A stretch of 64,000 nucleotides of DNA, from positions 620,001-684,000 of the forward strand of contig CAWIVH010000001.1 of NCBI GenBank assembly GCA_963839475.1, given 5' to 3'. Source of the DNA: CAWIVH01 sp963839475. Lineage in GTDB: Bacteria; Acidobacteriota; UBA6911. This document shows positions 45,152 through 53,504 of this stretch, one piece after another. The first letter of the stretch is position 1. Each line of letters begins with the position of its first letter. The notes beneath the pieces were generated by a model. It saw nothing but the letters and a program-made list of their open reading frames with translations, was not told the DNA's origin and searched no databases. The translations under genes and the position numbers were made by a program.

Positions 45152-46417
45152 GTGACGGCCTCCGAAAAAAACGAATCGTCCTCAAGCTTCGTTGCCTTGC
45201 GGCATCGCAATTTCAGGCTCCTCTGGATCGGTCAGGTTATCTCCACTTCGGGATCCATGATGCAGACCGCAGCCGTGCTCTGGCATATATCGCTGCTGGT
45301 TCTGCCGGAAAACAAGGGCCTGGCACTGGGTATGGTGGGCCTGACTCGGGTGGTGCCGATCCTGCTGTTTTCACTGATAAGCGGCGTGGTCGCAGACGCC
45401 TTGGACCGGCGGAAGCTCATGGTTTTCACCCAGAGTGCCATGTCCGTGGTAGCGGCGGTGCTCTCGCTGCTGACATTCCAGGGACACGCGGCGGCCTGGC
45501 ACATTTATCTCCTCGCAGCCCTTGGATCAGCCGCCGGATCCTTTGATGCGCCCGCCAGGCAATCGCTGATACCGAATCTCGTCCCCCGCGGGCACCTTCC
45601 GAATGCGATCAGCCTGAATACGATCATGTTCCAGTTCGCCTCCGTTGCAGGTCCCTCCATAGCGGGTGTGGCCATCGCCACACTGGGGGTCGCCTGGGTA
45701 TATTTTCTCAATGCCCTGTCTTTCCTGTTTGTGATCGCCGCGCTCCTCATGATGCGGGACCTGCCGGCGGTGCCCCGCGCCGACAAATCCAACATCAGCC
45801 TGCGCGCGGCGGCCGAAGGATTGCGCTTCGTATTCTCCTCCCCGATGATCCGCTCTACCATGCTGCTCGACTTCTTTGCCACCTTCTTTTCATCGGCGAC
45901 CGCGCTGCTGCCGATTTTCGCCCAGGATATATTGAAGGTCGGGCCGCACGGGTACGGTTGGCTCTATGCCGCACCCTCTGCCGGCGCACTCGTGGCGAGC
46001 CTGTTTATGGTTCCCATGGTGGACAAAATCGAACGTCGCGGCATCGTGCTGGTCTGGGCCGTGGCGGGATATGGACTCGCAACCGTGCTGTTCGGCTACT
46101 CGAGGGAATTCTGGCTGACTTTTGCTGCGCTAGCCCTGACGGGCGCTACCGATACGGTGAGCATGGTTTTGCGCAACCTGATCCGTCAGTTGGAGACACC
46201 GGATCACATGAGAGGCCGGATGGTCGGCGTCAACATGGTTTTCTTCATGGGAGGGCCGCAGCTCGGGGAATTCGAAGCGGGGCTCGTCGCCAACTGGTTC
46301 GGAGCCCCTTTTTCGGTCATCAGCGGAGGTTTGGGCTGTCTGATCGCCACAGGTTGGATCGCAGCGCGGACCCCCTCTCTCCTCCGCTATCGCAGAATGC
46401 TGATAGGTCGAAGCTGA
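45152..46417 (+). CDS. MFS transporter (EntS-like, MFS_3)
   Basis: An inner-membrane exporter of about 421 residues with 12 helices, of the enterobactin-exporter-like MFS_3 group: FRLLWIGQVISTSGSMMQT at the start, GVVADALDRRKLM in the first loop, GSFDAPARQSLIPNLV in helix 5. The GTG at 45152, 4 bases after the UnbV stop, gives a normal N-terminus; a GTG at 45119 overlapping the previous gene is possible. Co-transcription with the UnbV gene is likely. Substrate unknown; no siderophore genes are near. Confidence 0.88.
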   Translation: MTASEKNESSSSFVALRHRNFRLLWIGQVISTSGSMMQTAAVLWHISLLVLPENKGLALGMVGLTRVVPILLFSLISGVVADALDRRKLMVFTQSAMSVVAAVLSLLTFQGHAAAWHIYLLAALGSAAGSFDAPARQSLIPNLVPRGHLPNAISLNTIMFQFASVAGPSIAGVAIATLGVAWVYFLNALSFLFVIAALLMMRDLPAVPRADKSNISLRAAAEGLRFVFSSPMIRSTMLLDFFATFFSSATALLPIFAQDILKVGPHGYGWLYAAPSAGALVASLFMVPMVDKIERRGIVLVWAVAGYGLATVLFGYSREFWLTFAALALTGATDTVSMVLRNLIRQLETPDHMRGRMVGVNMVFFMGGPQLGEFEAGLVANWFGAPFSVISGGLGCLIATGWIAARTPSLLRYRRMLIGRS

Positions 46418-46429
46418 GTTCGAAAGGAC

Positions 46430-48553
46430 CTATTTCAGCCCCCTCTTTTCGAGCAGCGGCTCGACCTTGGGTTCCGCGCCCCGGAAACGCTTGTACATCG
46501 TCATAGCGTCATCCGATCCGCCCTTTTCCAGAATGTTTGTCCGGAACGATTTCGCAGTCGCCTGATCGAAAAGCCCCTTTTCTTTGAAGGCCTGGAATGC
46601 ATCCGAATCGAGCACTTCGCTCCAGATGTAGCTGTAATAGCCGGAGGAATACCCGCCGCCCGGACCGAAAATGTGATTGAAATAGGGGCTCCGATAGCGG
46701 ACAACGATCTCGGGCAGCATTTGTATCCGGTCCATGGTTTTCTTTTCAAATCCAGCGGCATCGACGTTCTGGCCCGCCGTAAGCATGTGCCAGTCCATAT
46801 CGAGAATCGAAGCCGCGAGGTATTCCACCGTGAGGAAACCCTGGTTGAACTTCGAGGAATCCCTGATCTTTTGCACCAATGCCGCGGGGATAACTTCGCC
46901 CGTCCTGTAGTGTTTCGCGTAAACCTTCAACACCTCCGGCTCCAGAGCCCAGTTCTCCATGATCTGCGAAGGCAGTTCAACAAAGTCCCGCGGCACGGAA
47001 GAAAGGCTCCGGTAGGGTGCGCGGGCGAACAGGGATGCCAAACCGTGGCCGAACTCGTGAAAGAGGGTCTCGACCTCCTCCAGGCTCAGCAGCGCCGGCT
47101 GATCGCCAGCAGGGCGGGAGAAGTTGCATACGTTGACCACAATGGGGCGGATTTCTTTACCGTCTTTGATCATCTGCTCGCGATATCGGCTGCTCCAGGC
47201 GCCAACCCTCTTGCCCGGCCGGGGGTGATAGTCGGTGTAAAAAACTCCGAGGTGGGAGCCGTCGGCATCCTGCACTTCGAAAGCCTTCACTTCCGGGTTG
47301 TATACCGGAAGGTCCGGGCGCGGGGTGATCCTGATCCCATAGAGCCGGTTCGCAACATAGAAGGCTCCCTCGCGCACCTTGTCGAGCTGGAAATAGGGCC
47401 GAAGCTCCTGCTCATCGAGATTGTATTTTTCTTTTCGGACCTTTTCCGTGTAATACCGCCAATCCCACGGCTCGAGTTTGAGTTTGCCGCCTTCCTTGTC
47501 CATCATGGCCTGCAACGCTGCGGCTTCTTTCAAAGCAACCTGCCGTGCCGGCGTCCAAAGCTGGTTCAGCAGTTTAAAAACCCCATCAGGGGTTTTCGCC
47601 ATGTTTTCTTCGAGCACAAAGTCGGCATGGGTTTTGTAGCCGAGGAGCTGCGCCTTTTCGGCTCGCAAAGCCGCTATCCGGGTCAAAGTGGTTTTATTGT
47701 CGTACTGATCGCCATGGTCACAGCGGGAAATGTAAGCCGTCAGGATCTGCCGACGGAGTTCCCTCTGGCCGGAATACTGTAGAAATGGCCAAATGCTCGG
47801 CGCCTGGAGGGTGAACACCCACTTTCCCGCCATTCCTGCCGCTCGCGCCGCGTCAGCTGCTCCCGCCACGACACCAGGAGGCAGTCCAGCCAGGTCTTCC
47901 TGCTTTTCGATCACAAGTTTGTATCCGTTGGTCTCCTTCAACAGGTTGTCGCCAAACTTCAACCCGATGACCGACAACTCGGAGTTGATCTTGCGCAGAC
48001 GCTCCTTCTGCTCCGAATTGAGGTTCGCTCCGCCGCGAACGAAACCTTTATAGGTATCGTCGAGAAGCCTCGCTTGCACCGGAGAAAGCTTGAGCCGGTC
48101 ACGCTGTTCCCAAACGGTTTTGACGCGACGGAACAATGCGGCGTTGAGCCGGATATCGTCGCGCAACGCGCTGAGAAGCGGAGAAATTTCGCGGTTGATC
48201 GCCTGGAGTTGATCATTGGTTTCAGCCGAGGTCATGTTTGAAAAGACCGATCCAACTTTCGATAAGAATTCGCCGGAGCGATCCATGGCCTCGATCGTGT
48301 TGGCAAAAGTCGGCGCTTCGGGACTATTGGCGATTTCATCCACCTCACGGCGCTGGCGGGCTATGGCCTCTTTGTATGCCGGGAGATAGTGTTGCTCCTT
48401 GATTTGGGGGAACGGCGGCACACCGAACGGGGTCTTCCATTCCTGGAAAAAGGGATTATCCGGTGCGGCGCCGCCGCCCGCGGCGGGGGGCGCCTGGCCG
48501 GGCAATATCGGGACAAACAGGGTGATCGCTACGAGAAAAATGACAAAACGCAT
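46430..48553 (-). CDS. M3-family oligopeptidase (peptidyl-dipeptidase Dcp-like), exported
   Basis: A 707-residue zinc metallopeptidase. The zinc motif is HEFGH (H499, E500, H503) with a downstream Glu in QIMENWA. The C-terminal pattern (FGPGGGYSSGYYSYIWSEVLDSDAF) is typical of Dcp/thimet oligopeptidases. A signal peptide (FVIFLVAITLFVPILPG) predicts export, which is usual for acidobacterial members but not for E. coli Dcp. AGGAGG lies 7 bases before the ATG. It cleaves short peptides. The gene converges on the MFS gene with a 12-base gap. Confidence 0.93.
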   Translation of the reverse strand: MRFVIFLVAITLFVPILPGQAPPAAGGGAAPDNPFFQEWKTPFGVPPFPQIKEQHYLPAYKEAIARQRREVDEIANSPEAPTFANTIEAMDRSGEFLSKVGSVFSNMTSAETNDQLQAINREISPLLSALRDDIRLNAALFRRVKTVWEQRDRLKLSPVQARLLDDTYKGFVRGGANLNSEQKERLRKINSELSVIGLKFGDNLLKETNGYKLVIEKQEDLAGLPPGVVAGAADAARAAGMAGKWVFTLQAPSIWPFLQYSGQRELRRQILTAYISRCDHGDQYDNKTTLTRIAALRAEKAQLLGYKTHADFVLEENMAKTPDGVFKLLNQLWTPARQVALKEAAALQAMMDKEGGKLKLEPWDWRYYTEKVRKEKYNLDEQELRPYFQLDKVREGAFYVANRLYGIRITPRPDLPVYNPEVKAFEVQDADGSHLGVFYTDYHPRPGKRVGAWSSRYREQMIKDGKEIRPIVVNVCNFSRPAGDQPALLSLEEVETLFHEFGHGLASLFARAPYRSLSSVPRDFVELPSQIMENWALEPEVLKVYAKHYRTGEVIPAALVQKIRDSSKFNQGFLTVEYLAASILDMDWHMLTAGQNVDAAGFEKKTMDRIQMLPEIVVRYRSPYFNHIFGPGGGYSSGYYSYIWSEVLDSDAFQAFKEKGLFDQATAKSFRTNILEKGGSDDAMTMYKRFRGAEPKVEPLLEKRGLK

Positions 48554-48956
48554 GATCAGGCCTCCTGGCTATGAAAGCAAACATGCTGCAGACTGCGTCA
48601 CTTTAGCCCAGCCCCATGCAACGGTGCAAGAAAATGCCCCAATCCTCATCTCACACCATGGCATCATGAGGGCCCGGGATTCAGCCCAGCGCTGTCCAAA
48701 ATTATCCAGGAAATGATCTGATCAAATTGTTTAATGGATCGAAAACAAAAGAGCGATACATCTGATCCAGATCGAGGCTCAAATTCTCGAATTTGCAGAG
48801 CAAAAAAAGAAGACCTCGAAGGGGTCAGAGCGCATAGCCGGGCTCGGGCGCGCAGGGACGAGGTGAAAGAAGCTACGGATTTTGGGCGTCGGGCAGTATC
48901 ATAGAGCGTTTAAAATTGACAGCCGCATTGGATTGAGATGCAACCGGAGAAGAACG
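48554..48956. other. 403-base divergent intergenic region
   Basis: Between the M3 peptidase and the sugar-nucleotide cluster, both reading outward. No gene, RNA or strong repeat was recognised. A TTGACA hexamer at 48916-48921 lies 35 bases before the epimerase start but no good -10 box follows at the right distance. Confidence 0.45.
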
Positions 48957-50003
48957 ATGACCGCTCAAACTACAGCATTGGACGCCCTTGGGAAAAACGA
49001 CCTGATCCTCATCACCGGAGCCGGGGGATTCATCGGCGGCGCTCTCACGCGGCGTTTTCATGACCAGGGATTCACCCGGTTGCGCGCCGTCGACAAAAAG
49101 CCTCTGCCGCAATGGTACCAGCGGGTGCCGGGTGTTGAATGCCTGTGCATGGATTTGATCGAAAAAGAAAACTGCATCCGGGCAGCCGAGGGGGCGGTCG
49201 AAGTCTACAACCTGGCAGCCGACATGGGTGGAATGGGATTCATCGAACGTTACCGAGTGGAGTGCCTGCGCAGCATCCTGATAAACACGCACATGATCGA
49301 AGCTTCTTATCGCGCAGGAGCTGAAAGGTATTTCTTTTCGTCTTCGGCGTGCGCCTACAACATCCTGCTGCAGCAGGATCCGAAGGTGCGCGCCTTGAAA
49401 GAAACGGACGCCTATCCGGCCATGGCAGAACGCGGCTATGGCTGGGAGAAGCTGATCTCGGAAATGTTCTGCCAGGAATATTGGGCTGAAAGGAAGATGA
49501 AGACTTTCATCGCCCGCTTTCACAATGTTTACGGCCCGTGGGGGACCTGGGACGGGGGCCGGGAAAAAGCTCCCGCAGCAATCTGCCGCAAGGTCATCGA
49601 GGCGAGAGAATCAGGGAAGCTGGAGATTGTGATCTGGGGAGATGGCCATCAAACCCGCAGCTTCATGTTCATCGACGATTGCGTGAAAGGCATCGACATG
49701 ATCATGCACAGCGAAAGACTGATCGCCACCCCGGTAAATCTGGGTTCGAGCGAGCTGATTTCGATCAATGACCTGGTCACGATGGCCGAAGGAATAGGAG
49801 GAGTTCAACTGCAGCGGAAATACGACCCGGACGCACCCCGGGGCGTCGCGGGTCGCAACAGCGACAACACCTTTATCCGCGAAATGCTGGGTTGGGAACC
49901 TTCCACTCCACTGCAGACCGGATTGCGCGCCACCTTCTCCTGGATCGAACAGCAGTACGCCGACAGAAAAGCAGGCAGAAGGACCGTGGAAGATCACATA
50001 TAA
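48957..50003 (+). CDS. NAD-dependent nucleotide-sugar epimerase, GDP-mannose 3,5-epimerase-like
   Basis: A 348-residue extended short-chain dehydrogenase. NAD site ILITGAGGFIGGAL; catalytic Tyr and Lys in YGWEK; and the stretch HNVYGPWGTWDGGREKAPAA, which is strongly typical of GDP-mannose 3,5-epimerase. It should convert a GDP-hexose to its epimer in the cytoplasm. GGAGA precedes the ATG at 48957; an in-frame extension to 48882 lacks support. It is the first of four genes in the same direction that together look like a sugar-nucleotide pathway. Confidence 0.89.
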   Translation: MTAQTTALDALGKNDLILITGAGGFIGGALTRRFHDQGFTRLRAVDKKPLPQWYQRVPGVECLCMDLIEKENCIRAAEGAVEVYNLAADMGGMGFIERYRVECLRSILINTHMIEASYRAGAERYFFSSSACAYNILLQQDPKVRALKETDAYPAMAERGYGWEKLISEMFCQEYWAERKMKTFIARFHNVYGPWGTWDGGREKAPAAICRKVIEARESGKLEIVIWGDGHQTRSFMFIDDCVKGIDMIMHSERLIATPVNLGSSELISINDLVTMAEGIGGVQLQRKYDPDAPRGVAGRNSDNTFIREMLGWEPSTPLQTGLRATFSWIEQQYADRKAGRRTVEDHI

Positions 50004-50043
50004 AAATGCCGAGAACCCTTCTCGGTTTCAGGCTCAGGCGCGA

Positions 50044-50901
50044 ATGCAGCTAAGCGGACGAGAGCGTGGCGAAAATACCGCCGAATCCGGCACTATCGAT
50101 ATGAAAACAGAAGACGAACCGGCTGACCTGATCAGCAGACTTCCTTACCGCATGGCTCTCGCCGGCGGCTGGATCGACCAGCCTTTTGTATCCCGCCTGG
50201 ATCCCGAGCCGCCGGGTTCCATGGTGGTTGCATCCCTTGAGCCGGACTTCCGCTTCATGGATCGATGCGGCATGGCCACCAGCACCAGGGAAGTGGCGCA
50301 CCGGATCTGGCACGGCCGGCTGCCGGATCGAAAACCGGCAGAACTGGTTCGCGAACTTTATGCGGAGGAGAACAAAGGCAGGTCGGATCCTTCGGGTTCC
50401 CAGGACATGGCTGGCTTGATTTATCCCGGAGTCAGCCGTCTCGACTATAGGAGCGATTTCGAAGGGGGATATTTCCCGGTGCACGTCGAAACCTGTACCG
50501 AGCCAGCAGTCGCAACCTGGCTTGGGAAAGTCGTGCACATGATACCTGTCGCTCCCCGCCCACCCGGGTATAGCCCGCTGGGCGAAATGAATCTGGAGGT
50601 GGATTGGATCCGGCGCCTGGGCCGGTCGGGTGTTGACTGCTTCAACGCCATCGTAGCATGTGATTTGAGACGGCTGGGCCAATCGATGAATGAATGCATG
50701 GCTTGCTGGGAAGCGATTCTCCCTCAGACAATTCGGCACCCTGTCATCTCCGTCGATCTGAAATCGATCCTGCAGCACTACCAGCGTCGATATGCCGGAG
50801 CGATGTATTCCGGCTGTGGCGGAGGCTATCTTTTTGTGGCATCGGAAAGCCCTGTGCCAGGGGCGTTCACCGCCAGGGTCCGGATCGGACCCGAAGCATG
50901 A
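50044..50901 (+). CDS. GHMP-family sugar kinase-like protein
   Basis: About 285 residues (266 if it starts at ATG 50101). The N-terminal LPYRMALAGGWIDQPF matches the substrate-binding start of galactokinase/heptose kinases, SGSQDMAGLIYPG matches their GxQD region, and YSGCGGGYLFVA matches motif 3. The ATP-binding motif 2 (PxxxGLGSSA type) is only weakly represented by CGMATSTREVA, so activity is less certain. It should phosphorylate a sugar at C1 or nearby. The stop overlaps the next start as ATGA, so the two are translationally coupled. Confidence 0.74.
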   Translation: MQLSGRERGENTAESGTIDMKTEDEPADLISRLPYRMALAGGWIDQPFVSRLDPEPPGSMVVASLEPDFRFMDRCGMATSTREVAHRIWHGRLPDRKPAELVRELYAEENKGRSDPSGSQDMAGLIYPGVSRLDYRSDFEGGYFPVHVETCTEPAVATWLGKVVHMIPVAPRPPGYSPLGEMNLEVDWIRRLGRSGVDCFNAIVACDLRRLGQSMNECMACWEAILPQTIRHPVISVDLKSILQHYQRRYAGAMYSGCGGGYLFVASESPVPGAFTARVRIGPEA

Positions 50902-51725
50902 ATATGGGAAAGGTAATCGTTCGCGGCAGCTTCGACGACCTTCGCTCTGATCGAGTGCGACTCCTGGAAGAAGCTGCCCGTTTCGGCGATGTGCATGTCC
51001 AGATCTGGTCCGATCGGCTACTCGAGCAAATGTCCGGAGCCGCATCGAAATTTCCCGAAGCGGAAAGGTTGTACCTTCTGAATTCCATCCGCTATGTCCG
51101 ATCCACGTCCGTAATCGACGTGAATCCCGATTCCGACGCCGCCCCCGTCATCGATGGATGGCAGCCGGCCGTCTGGGTCGTGCCGCTGTCGGAATTCAAT
51201 GAGATTAAAAACCGCTCGGCTGCATTGGCTGGAATTCGCCTGGAAGCCATCAGGGATGAAGATCTGCGGCTGTTTCCAGCTTCTCCGGCAGAACCCGCAG
51301 CGGCAGAATCGCACCGGCCTAAAGTAGTCGTGACCGGATGCTATGACTGGTTCCATTCCGGTCACGTCCGGTTCTTCGAAGAGGTATCGCAATACGGCGA
51401 ACTGTATGTAATCGTCGGCCATGATGCGAACATTCGGCTACTTAAGGGCGCAGGCCATCCTTTGCTGCCGCAGGCGGAACGCAGGTATATGGTGCAGGCT
51501 GTGCGCTATGTCAAGCAGGCACTGATCACCTCCGGCGAAGGCTGGATGGATGCAGAGCCGGAGATCGCATGGATCCGGCCGGATATTTATGCGGTCAACG
51601 AAGACGGCGACAGGCCGGAAAAGCGCGATTTCTGCGCCAAACACGGCCTGAAGTACCTGGTGCTCCAAAGGACGCCAAAGGAAGGGCTGCCCCGGCGGCA
51701 GAGCACTGAACTGAGAGGGTTTTGA
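50898..51725 (+). CDS. Tandem-domain cytidylyltransferase-like nucleotidyltransferase
   Basis: 275 residues made of two copies of the cytidylyltransferase fold. The second copy (about 138-275) has the active-site motif HSGH in CYDWFHSGHVRFFEE and a C-terminal RQSTELRG like the ISSTxIR motif. The first copy (about 4-110) starts similarly (VRGSFDDLRSDRVRLLEEA) but has RSDR in place of HxGH and is probably inactive. Activity: NTP + sugar or polyol phosphate to NDP-sugar. The ATG overlaps the kinase stop (ATGA), and the phosphomutase gene follows 3 bases later. Confidence 0.82.
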   Translation: MNMGKVIVRGSFDDLRSDRVRLLEEAARFGDVHVQIWSDRLLEQMSGAASKFPEAERLYLLNSIRYVRSTSVIDVNPDSDAAPVIDGWQPAVWVVPLSEFNEIKNRSAALAGIRLEAIRDEDLRLFPASPAEPAAAESHRPKVVVTGCYDWFHSGHVRFFEEVSQYGELYVIVGHDANIRLLKGAGHPLLPQAERRYMVQAVRYVKQALITSGEGWMDAEPEIAWIRPDIYAVNEDGDRPEKRDFCAKHGLKYLVLQRTPKEGLPRRQSTELRGF

Positions 51726-51728
51726 CAT

Positions 51729-53495
51729 ATGGGCCATTCAAACGCGCGGTCGCTTTTCGATTCTCTCTGCTATGAACCGCGCCCGTTGAAATTCGGCACC
51801 AGCGGCCGCCGGGGTGAGGTCGTCCATCTCACCCAATTAGAGATCTATATCAATGTGCTGGCGGAGATCGAATACCTGCAGACCCTGCCGCAATCCGAAG
51901 GGGGGATTTTGCCGGGCGACGACTTTTATTTCGCCTACGATTTGCGCCCCAGTTCCACCCGGCGCGACCTGGAGCAAGGCGGGCGCGGAGAAATCGCCCA
52001 AGCAGTTGAGCGCGCTGTCCGGGATGCCGGCATGCAGCCTGTGAACCTGGGACCCATTCCCACACCGGCCCTCACCCTCTATGCATTGACGAGGGGAAAG
52101 GGCAGCATCATGGTCACGGGAAGTCACATTCCCTTTGCTAGAAACGGCTATAAAACCAATACCGCTCTAGGAGAATTACTCAAAAAAGACGAAGATCCCA
52201 TCAATGAGCGTTCGAAAATCGTCCGGGAAAGGCTTTACGGGCAAGCAGCAGCCGATTCGCCTTTCGATCCCACAGGTTCCTTTAAAACCGGTCCGAAAGA
52301 ACTGTCGATCGAAAATCCGGCGGGCCGGCGCACGTATATCCAGCGATACCTGGAATTCTTCGGAGAAGGCATCCTGCGCGGATTGAAACTTATGGCCTAT
52401 CAGCATTCGGCCGTCGGCCGGGACATCATGGTCGAAATTTTGGAAGGCCTTGGGGCCGAGGTGTTCCCCATGGGCAGAAGTGAATCCTTCGTTCCGATCG
52501 ACACTGAAAATATAGACGATGATCAACTCGCCCGGATCCAGGACCTGGCAGACGAATGTGGTCGACAATGGGGACCATTCGATGCCGTGGTTTCTACTGA
52601 TGGCGATAGCGACAGGCCTCTGTTCCTGGGAATTGAGCCTGCAAACCCCTGTCGAGTCCGATTCTACGGCGGCGACCTTGTCGGGATGATTGCAGCCGAA
52701 CACCTGGGCGCTGACTCCGTTGTAGTGCCCATCAGCTGCAATGACGGCGTGGACCGAGGGAGTCTGGCAGGGATTGTCGAGACTAAAACCAGGATCGGTT
52801 CACCTTACGTGATCGAAGGAATGGAGAAAGCCCGGCGGAGGGGCAGGCAGGCTGTGTGCGGCTGGGAAGCCAACGGCGGTTTTTTAGCCGGTTCGGACCT
52901 CCGGGTCGCTGACAGGGTCCTGAATGCACTGCCGACCCGTGACGCAATGCTGCCGATCCTCGCTTGCCTTGCAGAAATGCAGAAGCGACAAATCCCTGCA
53001 ACACGGCTTTTTGACCTGCTTCCGAAACGATTCAGCCGTGCCTCGCTGTTGAAAAGCTTTCCGCGAGAAAAGAGTCAAAGGATTATGGCCGCATTTACTC
53101 TCCCGCAGGCGGGTATCGCCGATGTCTTTTTTGAGGGCGGCAAAATCCTGATGTTTGATCCTGAAGGGTGTTCCCTGCCCGGCAACCTCAGGCTAGAGGC
53201 AGTTATGCTCTCCATTAGGCAGTCGATCGGGAAGTTTTTTGGGCGGGAAGACGGCTTTCCGGGAATTGCCCGGGTCAATTATACGGATGGTATCCGGCTC
53301 TATTTCGAAAATGGCGAGGTGGCTCACATACGTCCTTCAGGCAATGCTGATGAACTCCGGATCTATGCAGTTGCCGATACACAAAACCGCGCCGACGAAA
53401 TCGTCAGGAAGGGCGTTTCCGAACCTTCTGGAATTCTCCGCCGCCTTGAACAGGAGATGACATCTAATTCCTGTTCTCCTTCCTCAGATTTTTGA
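51729..53495 (+). CDS. Phosphoglucomutase/phosphomannomutase family protein
   Basis: A 588-residue alpha-D-phosphohexomutase, cytoplasmic. The N-terminal KFGTSGRRGE, phosphoserine loop VTGSHIPFARNGYK (TGSH in place of the usual TASHNP but Ser kept), metal loop STDGDSDRP, sugar-binding GWEANGGF and phosphate-binding RPSGNADELRIY are all present, so it should be active. It swaps phosphate between C1 and C6 of a hexose or related sugar. As the last gene of the four-gene cassette it would feed or use the product of the kinase. It converges on the giant secreted protein gene with a 9-base gap. Confidence 0.92.
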   Translation: MGHSNARSLFDSLCYEPRPLKFGTSGRRGEVVHLTQLEIYINVLAEIEYLQTLPQSEGGILPGDDFYFAYDLRPSSTRRDLEQGGRGEIAQAVERAVRDAGMQPVNLGPIPTPALTLYALTRGKGSIMVTGSHIPFARNGYKTNTALGELLKKDEDPINERSKIVRERLYGQAAADSPFDPTGSFKTGPKELSIENPAGRRTYIQRYLEFFGEGILRGLKLMAYQHSAVGRDIMVEILEGLGAEVFPMGRSESFVPIDTENIDDDQLARIQDLADECGRQWGPFDAVVSTDGDSDRPLFLGIEPANPCRVRFYGGDLVGMIAAEHLGADSVVVPISCNDGVDRGSLAGIVETKTRIGSPYVIEGMEKARRRGRQAVCGWEANGGFLAGSDLRVADRVLNALPTRDAMLPILACLAEMQKRQIPATRLFDLLPKRFSRASLLKSFPREKSQRIMAAFTLPQAGIADVFFEGGKILMFDPEGCSLPGNLRLEAVMLSIRQSIGKFFGREDGFPGIARVNYTDGIRLYFENGEVAHIRPSGNADELRIYAVADTQNRADEIVRKGVSEPSGILRRLEQEMTSNSCSPSSDF

Positions 53496-53504
53496 TGACA
53501 GAAT

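Noticed and set aside
44017..45210. Long minus-strand open frame antisense to the UnbV-type gene
   Set aside because: Residue pattern is arbitrary, while the plus strand has seven calcium-loop repeats and a UnbV domain.
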